Assembly: GCF_000410515.1 (NCBI RefSeq)
Contig: NC_021500.1
Span: 4,340,001-4,404,000, forward strand
DNA: 64,000 nucleotides
Origin: Enterobacter sp. R4-368
Lineage (GTDB): Bacteria > Pseudomonadota > Gammaproteobacteria > Enterobacterales > Enterobacteriaceae
Direction: 5' to 3'
This document shows, piece by piece, positions 57,818 through 64,000 of this stretch (position 1 is the first letter of the stretch; each line of letters opens with the position of its first letter). A program made the translations under genes and the position numbers. The notes under the pieces were generated by a model, which ran no database searches, was not told the DNA's origin, and saw only the letters and a list, made by a program, of their open reading frames with translations.

Positions 57818-59062
57818 ATGGCGAGTGAATTACCGCGTCCTGAATACAGCCGCAATATGCGGCTGATTGGTCACAGCGATCAGGGCGGTCGCCCGGACGG
57901 TGTGCAACTGATGGTGCACCGTGGCTTTGCCTATATCGGGCATATGGTGTCGCAGGGGTTTTCGATAGTGGATGTGCGCGACCCGAAAAAACCGAAAGCC
58001 GCCGGCTACGTCCCGGCCCCGCCGGGCACCTGGAATGTGCATCTGCAAGCCCATGACGATCTGCTTTTAGTAATCAACGCGCGCGATCTGTTCGCCGATG
58101 CGCGCTTTGCCGATGAAAAGGTCTACTACACCCGCTCGGTCGGCGAGACGGTCAGCGATGTGCAGGACAAAGGCTGGAGCGCCGGGCTGCGCATTTTTGA
58201 TATCTCCACGCCCGATAAACCGCGCGAAATCAGCTTTCTGTCGCTCAACGGCATCGGCATTCACCGTATCTGGTATGTGGGCGGGCGCTGGGCGTATGTC
58301 TCGGCGCTGATCGACGGCTTTACCGACTACATTTTCCTGACCATCGATCTGGCCGATCCGCGTAAACCGCAGGTTGCCGGGCGCTGGTGGCTGCCGGGAA
58401 TGAACCAGGCCGCAGGGGAAACGCCAGCGTGGCCGGAAGGCAAACGCTATGCGCTACACCACGCGATTATCGCCGGGGATACGGCGTACGGCAGCTGGCG
58501 CGACGGCGGGTTAACACTACTGGATGTGAAAGACAGAACCCAGCCGAAGCTGATCAGCCACCGCAACTGGAGCCCGCCGTTTGGCGGCGGTACGCACACC
58601 GCGCTGCCGCTACCGGACCGGGACTTGCTGGTGGTGCTGGATGAAGCGGTGCTCGACAATCAGGAAGATGGCGAGAAGCTGATCTGGCTGTTTGATATTC
58701 GTGAGCCGTCAAATCCGGTAAGCATCTCGACGTTCCCGCAGCCGGACGAAACCGATTATGTGGCGAAAGGGGCGCATTTCGGGCCGCACAACCTGCACGA
58801 AAATCGCCCTGGCAGCTTTATCAGCTCGACGCTGATTTTCGCCACTTACCAGAATGCGGGCGTGCGGGCTTACGATATTTCTAACCCGTATCGTCCGGTG
58901 GAAACCGGCGCGCTGGTGCCTGCCGCGCCAGCGAAGATGATGGATACGCGGCCTGCACGCCCGCGCGTGATCCAGTCTTGCGATGTGTTTGTTGATGCGA
59001 ACGGCATTATCTACAGCACCGATTACAACGGCGGGTTGTCGATAATCGAGTATCTCGGGTAG
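57818..59062 (+). CDS. LVIVD-repeat beta-propeller protein
   Basis: 414 residues without a signal peptide, ten bases after the binding-protein gene. LVIVD-type repeats recur, for example GFSIVDVRDPKKPKAAGYV, GLRIFDISTPDKPREISFL, GLTLLDVKDRTQPKLISH and GVRAYDISNPYRPVETGALV, building a beta propeller. Several His, Trp and Asp positions between blades are conserved-looking (HHAIIAGDTAYGSWRDGG, GPHNLHENRPG), hinting at a ligand or enzyme site. No function is established for this group. Linkage to a salvage importer suggests processing of the imported compound. Confidence 0.75.
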   Translation: MASELPRPEYSRNMRLIGHSDQGGRPDGVQLMVHRGFAYIGHMVSQGFSIVDVRDPKKPKAAGYVPAPPGTWNVHLQAHDDLLLVINARDLFADARFADEKVYYTRSVGETVSDVQDKGWSAGLRIFDISTPDKPREISFLSLNGIGIHRIWYVGGRWAYVSALIDGFTDYIFLTIDLADPRKPQVAGRWWLPGMNQAAGETPAWPEGKRYALHHAIIAGDTAYGSWRDGGLTLLDVKDRTQPKLISHRNWSPPFGGGTHTALPLPDRDLLVVLDEAVLDNQEDGEKLIWLFDIREPSNPVSISTFPQPDETDYVAKGAHFGPHNLHENRPGSFISSTLIFATYQNAGVRAYDISNPYRPVETGALVPAAPAKMMDTRPARPRVIQSCDVFVDANGIIYSTDYNGGLSIIEYLG

Positions 59063-59069
59063 TGAGGTT

Positions 59070-59091
59070 CTCTCCCCCGACAGGGGGAGAG
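59070..59091. repeat. CTCTCCCC-type intergenic hairpin, copy 3 (likely terminator)
   Basis: A perfect nine-base stem CTCTCCCCC / GGGGGAGAG with loop GACA, between the convergent LVIVD and mtnK genes. Confidence 0.55.
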
Positions 59092-59098
59092 GGCTGCG

Positions 59099-60298
59099 TT
59101 AGCTGTACTGACGCACGCGGGCAATCAACTCATCGACGTTCTCAATACGCTCGGCGATGACAATCAGCGCTTTACCGAGCTTGATGGCGTGGCGCAGGCA
59201 GGCGTGTCGCATCGCTTCATCGTTGATGGTGTCGATATCGGCGACGTGTGAAAGCCCAACGCTGCGGCGAATCAGCTCCGTGCCGCAAAAACCGATCGCG
59301 TCGGTCCACACTTTTTTCAGGAAGGCGCTGGCATAACCCGGTTGCGCTAACGCCGCGTCGCGGGTTTTCTCTCGCGCCAGCGCCTGGAAGCGCTCGGCAA
59401 AGGTGGTCCACAGGGTTTGAATATCGGTCAGACGCTGTTCACGCGCGCTGGCCGCATCGCGAATGCCCAGATGCCCTGGTAAACCGCAGTAATTGAGCAG
59501 CAGGTTGCCGATGGCGGTGCCGATATCAAAACCGATGGGGCCAAAGTAACCAAACTCGGCGTCAATCGCCTTCAGGCTACCGTCGGCGACAAAAATCGAG
59601 CCGCTGTGAATATCGCCGTGCAGCAGTGCTTCGGCGTGAGAGAAGAAGCGGTGTTTAAGCGCCGCGACCGCCAGTTTCAGTTGCGCGTCATCGCGCAGGG
59701 CGGCGACCTCCGTTTCCAGCGCAGCCGGGTAGTTGTTGCGCTCATGAACCTGGTAGGGATCGTTGAAGAACAGATCTTCAGTGATTTCGCACATTTCCGG
59801 GTTAATGAACTGTGCGACCTGTGCTTTTTTGTCATGCGGATGGAGGTAAAAATCACTGGTGTGAAACAGCACCTGCGCCAGGTATTCGCCCAGTTGCGCA
59901 GCCGCTTGCGGGTAAAACACATTGTTAATGAGCTCGCCGCGCCAGATTTTATGATCGGAGAGATCTTCCATTACCATCACCGCCAGTTGCGGGTCGAAGT
60001 GGTGGATTTTTACCGTATGCTGCGGGCTGTGCTGGTAATGTTCGACCAGCGTTTGCGCTTCCAGCCGGGCGCGATCAAGCGTTAACGGCCAGGATTCACC
60101 CACGCAGCGCACATAGGGCAGCGCCTGTTTGACAATAATGCGGCTCACACCCTGGGTATCGAAGATTTTGAACACCAGATTGAGGTTACCGTCGCCCACC
60201 TCCTGTGCGTCCACCAGTTCGGACGGGTTGTCCAGGCCGCCAAATTGTCGTGCATACGCCACGGCATCGCGGGCGGAGAAGGTACGGTATTGCGACAT
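59099..60298 (-). CDS. mtnK: MtnK, 5-methylthioribose kinase
   Basis: A 399-residue kinase equal in length to the Klebsiella MtnK. Features include [12 protein letters not shown] (nucleotide loop), [18 protein letters not shown], the catalytic loop [11 protein letters not shown] and [15 protein letters not shown]. It phosphorylates 5-methylthioribose to the 1-phosphate in methionine salvage. Divergent from mtnA with MetJ-like boxes between. Confidence 0.96.
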   Translation of the reverse strand: MSQYRTFSARDAVAYARQFGGLDNPSELVDAQEVGDGNLNLVFKIFDTQGVSRIIVKQALPYVRCVGESWPLTLDRARLEAQTLVEHYQHSPQHTVKIHHFDPQLAVMVMEDLSDHKIWRGELINNVFYPQAAAQLGEYLAQVLFHTSDFYLHPHDKKAQVAQFINPEMCEITEDLFFNDPYQVHERNNYPAALETEVAALRDDAQLKLAVAALKHRFFSHAEALLHGDIHSGSIFVADGSLKAIDAEFGYFGPIGFDIGTAIGNLLLNYCGLPGHLGIRDAASAREQRLTDIQTLWTTFAERFQALAREKTRDAALAQPGYASAFLKKVWTDAIGFCGTELIRRSVGLSHVADIDTINDEAMRHACLRHAIKLGKALIVIAERIENVDELIARVRQYS

Positions 60299-60331
60299 TG
60301 CCTCGATCCTCTTTTGCTAATAAAGCCATTT

Positions 60332-60355
60332 GGACGTCTATACATCCGAATGTCA
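60332..60355. promoter_or_regulatory. Tandem MetJ boxes, mtnK/mtnA
   Basis: Contiguous 8-mers GGACGTCT (7 of 8 to the met-box), ATACATCC (5 of 8) and GAATGTCA (4 of 8) lie in the mtnK/mtnA divergent promoter region. MetJ with S-adenosylmethionine should repress both. Confidence 0.65.
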
Positions 60356-60399
60356 TCCTGACACAATACGCTACAACAACGCAACAGGGATTTAACGCA

Positions 60400-61422
60400 A
60401 TGCAGCCATTACAGACCACCAGCCTGCGAGTCGCCGACAATCAATTATTTATTCTCGACCAACAGGCCTTACCGCAGCAGAAACAGTGGCTACCGGCCAG
60501 CACGGTAGAGGATCTTGTCGGCCATATTCATGCCCTACGGGTGCGTGGCGCGCCGTTGATTGGCCTTTCTGCCAGCTTATTGCTGGCGCTGCTGGCAGAA
60601 CAGGGCGCAAACCGCGACCAACTGGCGCAGGCGCTGGAAACGTTGCGCGCGGCGCGCCCGACGGCGGTGAACCTGATGAATAACCTTGATCGCATGAAAC
60701 AGGCGCTCACGCAGGAGCACTTTGTGGCGGCGTTAACCGCCGAAGCGCTGCGGCTTGTCGAAGAAGATAAACAGTTGTGCGACAACATTGCCGAAGCGGG
60801 CAGCGCGCTGGTGCAAGCGGGCAGCCGACTGCTGACCCACTGCAACACCGGTGGGCTGGCGACAGCGGGTGTCGGTACCGCGCTGGGTGTCATTGCGCGG
60901 GCGCATCAGCAGGCAAAAATTACCCATGTATGGGTGGATGAAACCCGCCCATTATTACAGGGCGGGCGGCTAACGGCCTGGGAACTGGGCGAGCTGGGGG
61001 TGCCGTATCAGTTAATTACTGATTCCATGGCCGCCAGCCTGATGGCGAAAGGGCAGGTGGATGCGGTATGGGTTGGTGCCGATCGCATTGCCGCCAATGG
61101 CGATGTGGCGAACAAAATCGGTACCTATTCGCTGGCGGTACTGGCGAAATTCCACAACGTCCCGTTTTATGTGGCTGCGCCGCAAACCACGCTCGACCCG
61201 CACTGCCCGAATGGCGATGCCATTCCCATTGAGCAGCGCGCTGCCGCGGAAGTGACCGGGGTGGCCGGGAGTTTTGGCGCAGTGAACTGGGCGCCGGAAA
61301 ATGCGCGGGTTTACAACCCGGCATTTGATGTCACACCGGCGGCGCTCATCAGCGGCTGGGTACTTGACAGCGGCGTGGTGACACCTGCTGATGTGGCGAA
61401 CGGGATCTTCCAGCCACGCTAA
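60400..61422 (+). CDS. mtnA: MtnA, methylthioribose-1-phosphate isomerase
   Basis: The start is at ATG 60400 (AGGGA about ten bases upstream), giving 340 residues. [35 protein letters not shown] with the catalytic Cys, and [18 protein letters not shown] with the Asp are the eIF2B-like isomerase motifs. It converts MTR-1-phosphate to methylthioribulose-1-phosphate. The frame is open upstream, but that part is antisense to mtnK. Later salvage genes (mtnBCD) are not in the window. Confidence 0.96.
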   Translation: MQPLQTTSLRVADNQLFILDQQALPQQKQWLPASTVEDLVGHIHALRVRGAPLIGLSASLLLALLAEQGANRDQLAQALETLRAARPTAVNLMNNLDRMKQALTQEHFVAALTAEALRLVEEDKQLCDNIAEAGSALVQAGSRLLTHCNTGGLATAGVGTALGVIARAHQQAKITHVWVDETRPLLQGGRLTAWELGELGVPYQLITDSMAASLMAKGQVDAVWVGADRIAANGDVANKIGTYSLAVLAKFHNVPFYVAAPQTTLDPHCPNGDAIPIEQRAAAEVTGVAGSFGAVNWAPENARVYNPAFDVTPAALISGWVLDSGVVTPADVANGIFQPR

Positions 61423-61497
61423 TTACCAACGTACCGGCTTAACACCGCTGTTTGCTTGCCAGACGGCGGTAACTCTCTATGCGGGAAACGGCGCCGA

Positions 61498-62067
61498 TCA
61501 CACGCACGGCCCGGTGGCGCAGCCGTAAATCATAATCAGTGGAAACGCCGGGATCAGTAGGGGCGCCGTCCACGAGACATGCTGTTTGGTGGTGTCGTTA
61601 ATCGTGACGGTCACCGGTTTTTCCAGCGTACGGGTATCAGGGCCGTACGGGTGTTGCAGAATGTAGACCACGTCACCCTGCGCTCTGAAGGTCACCGCCA
61701 GCTTTTTATTCGGCTCAATAATGTTTGCCCCGTAGTGATAACGCAGGCGCTCAATTTGCGCGGCACTGAGCCCGGAGGCATCAACGAGCGCTTTGTACTC
61801 AGCCGTCACCTTTTTATCTTTCACCACAAAGTTCACGGCAACGCCGGGAACATGGCTGGCAAACTCCTGATAAAACTCAGCGTACCGGGCGTAGGCATCA
61901 GCATGCGGATCGTTACGGATGAAGTTGTAGGCGTAATGGTCGGAATAGGCGGTGATGCGATCCTGGCGCACTTCCAGCGCGGTGATGTTGTCCCATTCCG
62001 GCATTGGCGACGTCGTCGCGCAGCCCGAAAGCAGCACGATAACTATCAACATAATGAATTTTTGCAT
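61498..62067 (-). CDS. Lipoprotein of unknown function
   Basis: The start is at ATG 62067 with GGGAGG upstream, giving 189 residues. The lipobox is VLLSGC (Cys about 17), followed by ATTSPMPEW, so it is a lipoprotein with Ala after the Cys (outer-membrane sorting expected). The C-terminal end is hydrophobic (APLLIPAFPLIMIYGCATGPCV). I do not recognise the family. Confidence 0.7.
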   Translation of the reverse strand: MQKFIMLIVIVLLSGCATTSPMPEWDNITALEVRQDRITAYSDHYAYNFIRNDPHADAYARYAEFYQEFASHVPGVAVNFVVKDKKVTAEYKALVDASGLSAAQIERLRYHYGANIIEPNKKLAVTFRAQGDVVYILQHPYGPDTRTLEKPVTVTINDTTKQHVSWTAPLLIPAFPLIMIYGCATGPCV

Positions 62068-62158
62068 GATGACCTCCCTGTATGCCGCAGCGGCGCTGGC
62101 AGCATACACGCCTTGCGGCGTGTCACAAAGGGAGGCTACTGGATTGGGTAGGGGAAAT

Positions 62159-62584
62159 TCAGGTCGCCGGGTGCAGCAAAATCACATCCTTATCAATGGT
62201 GCTGGCCTGGCTTTGCGGCGTACTGGCGTTTTTGTCATAGCGCGGCGGGGTGATCACCGGGTAGACAAAACTGCCCAGCTCGCTGCACTGTTCAGGCGCA
62301 TTCGCGCCAGCATAAAAAAGATAGTACTGACCGGAATCCGGGAAAAAGGCTAAGTTGTCGCCGTTACCAAACGTGGTGCTCCAGAACGGGACGCCCGCTT
62401 TGGTTTTGCTGCGCTCTTTGCCCGCCGCGACCTGAAAATGGTCGCTCCACTTCATGGTTATCAGGTTGTAGTCAAAAAAAGAGACCGTCAGGTTGCCGCG
62501 TGTCGGGCAGTGAAGTCGGACGGCATCATCCGCCCGCACGCTGGAGATAAAGGTTATCAGCAAGAGAAGCAGGGAGTATTTCAT
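62159..62584 (-). CDS. Small exported protein of unknown function
   Basis: The start is at ATG 62584, giving 141 residues with a signal peptide (about 1-19, ending SSVRADDAV). The mature part has two Cys (LHCPTRG, APEQCSEL) that could form a disulfide, and aromatic-rich strands (NLAFFPDSGQYYLFYAG). The family is not recognised. It is 90 bp upstream of the lipoprotein in the same direction, possibly co-transcribed. Confidence 0.65.
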   Translation of the reverse strand: MKYSLLLLLITFISSVRADDAVRLHCPTRGNLTVSFFDYNLITMKWSDHFQVAAGKERSKTKAGVPFWSTTFGNGDNLAFFPDSGQYYLFYAGANAPEQCSELGSFVYPVITPPRYDKNASTPQSQASTIDKDVILLHPAT

Positions 62585-62748
62585 CGGCGGTTTCCGCAGG
62601 TTTTTGGCAAAGCACGAAGGTAATCCATCGCGGCGGTGAAAATCCGTAAGAAACGATGTCAGCAAAAGAGAAAACGAATCAGGATGTTAACGCGGGGTTG
62701 CGGTCAGCCTGTTTTTTGATGTTGTATATGTTTCGTTTATTTTGACAT

Positions 62749-62767
62749 GATAATAATTATCAAAATC
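62749..62767 (+). promoter_or_regulatory. Fur box upstream of the iron transporter
   Basis: GATAATAATTATCAAAATC matches 15 of 19 Fur consensus positions by eye, 34 bp before the start. It supports iron regulation of the operon. Confidence 0.75.
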
Positions 62768-62801
62768 ATTAATATCTGACTATCTGCAGGGTTGTTTTTT
62801 T

Positions 62802-63920
62802 ATGCAAGGGAAATCAATCTTTACGTTCGTGCTCTCCGCTTTACTCGCTGTTCCCATGCTGGCGCACGCCACGCAATATCCGCTCACCGTAACCGATTTC
62901 GATGGCCGCAAAGTGACCATTGAACACGAACCGCAACGCATTATTTTGCAGGACGGGCGCGACATCATGACGATGGCGCTGCTGGATCGCGACAATCCGT
63001 TTAAACGGCTGGTGGCATGGAACAATCTGGCGAAAAAACAGGACATTGCCACCTGGGAAATGTTGAAAACCCAGTGGCCGGAAGCGACCCGCATTATGGA
63101 CATGGGCTTTAGCGATAAAGGCAATGTTGATCTGGAAAGCGTGCTGGCGAAACAGCCAGATCTGATGATTGCGCAGTTGCGCGCGAAACCGGCGCTGGCC
63201 GATAGCGGCGTGCTGGCTAAACTGACCGCGCTGCACATTCCGGTACTGTTTGTTGATTACGAAGTGAACCCGGCAAAAGACACTGCGCCGAGTATCGATC
63301 TGCTGGGTAAAGTGATTAACCGCGAAAGCAACGCGGCGGCGTACACCGCCTATTATCGCCAGCAATTAGCAGCGATTGAGCAGAAAACCGCCGCCATCAA
63401 CCCGAAACCGAAGGTATTCGTCGAAGCGCTGGCCGGTAACGCGGATAGCTGCTGCTTTACCCACGGGCACAGCGGTTGGGGCGGGCTGGTTGAAGCGGTC
63501 GGCGCGAAGAACCTTGGCTCTGAGCTGCTACCGGGCGCAACCGGGTTTATCTCGCTTGAAAAACTCATCAGCGCCAACCCGGATGTCTATATCATGACCG
63601 GCTCTAAACGGGGCAACAGCCAGGTGCTGCCGCTCGGGCTGAACGTCTCACAAGATGAGGTCAATAAACAGGCGCAGGTGCTGCTGCAACGCACCGGTGT
63701 CGCGCAGATCCCGGCGGTCAGCGCAAAACGTGTGTATGGCGTTTACCACCACTTCTACAATCATCCGTACAACATTGTCGGTATGGAATATCTGGCGAAA
63801 GATATCTATCCGCAGGCGTTTGCGGATTTGAACCCGGATGCGACCTACCATCACATCATCAAAAACTTCACCAAACTGCCGGATAACAACTTCGTCTATA
63901 GCTGGCAGCAGGGCAAATGA
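62802..63920 (+). CDS. Iron/siderophore ABC transporter substrate-binding protein
   Basis: 372 residues with a signal peptide (about 1-23, ending MLAHATQYP). A type III binding fold: YPLTVTDFDGRKVTIEHEPQRII opens as in FepB/FatB-like proteins, with the ending GMEYLAKDIYPQAFADLNPD. The large FhuD/FecB family binds ferric siderophores or heme-like ligands; which one is unclear. A Fur box precedes it, and a permease gene starts inside its stop. Confidence 0.85.
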   Translation: MQGKSIFTFVLSALLAVPMLAHATQYPLTVTDFDGRKVTIEHEPQRIILQDGRDIMTMALLDRDNPFKRLVAWNNLAKKQDIATWEMLKTQWPEATRIMDMGFSDKGNVDLESVLAKQPDLMIAQLRAKPALADSGVLAKLTALHIPVLFVDYEVNPAKDTAPSIDLLGKVINRESNAAAYTAYYRQQLAAIEQKTAAINPKPKVFVEALAGNADSCCFTHGHSGWGGLVEAVGAKNLGSELLPGATGFISLEKLISANPDVYIMTGSKRGNSQVLPLGLNVSQDEVNKQAQVLLQRTGVAQIPAVSAKRVYGVYHHFYNHPYNIVGMEYLAKDIYPQAFADLNPDATYHHIIKNFTKLPDNNFVYSWQQGK

Positions 63921-64000
63921 GTACCATTCTGGAAACAAACGAGCAGAGGCAGGAAACGGCTGCGGACAGCCTGATGCTCAATTACCGCGTGATCCTTCGC
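63917..64000 (+). CDS. Start of a FecCD-type permease gene (partial)
   Basis: ATG 63917 overlaps the binding-protein stop (ATGA). Only 28 codons are visible before the window ends, polar at first and then LNYRVILR, which fits the cytosolic lead-in to the first helix of an iron-siderophore permease. The identity is inferred from operon position. Confidence 0.55.
   Translation, partial: MSTILETNEQRQETAADSLMLNYRVILR

Overview
This window comes from an enteric bacterium (Enterobacteriaceae; Kosakonia, Enterobacter or Klebsiella-like by gene content and protein similarity; I do not name a species). The backbone is the enterobactin locus in the E. coli gene order (fepA / fes-ybdZ-entF / fepC-fepG-fepD / entS / fepB / entCEBAH / cstA-ybdD / hcxA), with several interruptions.

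Region 1 (1-5.0 kb) is a partly AT-rich accessory stretch. It holds the start of a KTSC-domain gene, a small stand-alone protein with the marks of a pertussis/cholera-type ADP-ribosyltransferase, a four-helix membrane protein, a LysR regulator, and a LuxR-type regulator divergent from a YjbE/GfcA-like secreted Thr-rich protein. Region 2 (5.1-20.5 kb) is ordinary accessory chromosome: an MBL-fold protein with a damaged metal motif, a DsbA-fold protein, a GlxA-type regulator divergent from a hydrolase / azoreductase / YciI operon, a MarA/RamA-like regulator, an OmpC-type porin, a LysR, a winged-helix regulator, an EAL-HDOD protein, a YdfG-like SDR divergent from a class III aminotransferase, a GNAT acetyltransferase and a chemoreceptor.

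Region 3 (20.6-45.3 kb) is the enterobactin synthesis, export and uptake locus followed by cstA-ybdD. Fur-like boxes lie in all three divergent promoter regions (fepA/fes, fepD/entS, fepB/entC). Where E. coli has fepE, between the convergent entF and fepC units, there is a 4-kb insertion. It carries a Tc-toxin C subunit (TccC/Rhs type) whose variable C-terminal tip has the residue pattern of ExoY/edema-factor nucleotidyl cyclases. Just downstream is a second, displaced AT-rich tip that still starts with the conserved core junction. A 21-bp direct repeat at both junctions suggests tip exchange by recombination.

Region 4 (45.4-64 kb) holds an SDR/TetR pair with a palindromic operator, the choline-to-glycine-betaine locus betT / betIBA, and then a sulfur-salvage block: hcxA (ybdH), a ribose-type ABC importer with an LVIVD-repeat protein, mtnK and mtnA. 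Tandem MetJ-like 8-mers lie both in the hcxA/ABC divergent region and in the mtnK/mtnA divergent region. I therefore infer that the importer brings in methylthioribose or a related salvage substrate. The window ends with a lipoprotein, a small exported protein and the start of a second, probably Fur-controlled iron or siderophore ABC transporter.

The most interesting elements are the orphan TccC with its cyclase-like tip and spare tip, the stand-alone ADP-ribosyltransferase, and the MetJ-linked importer with its LVIVD partner. I saw no tRNA, rRNA, CRISPR array or recognisable insertion sequence.
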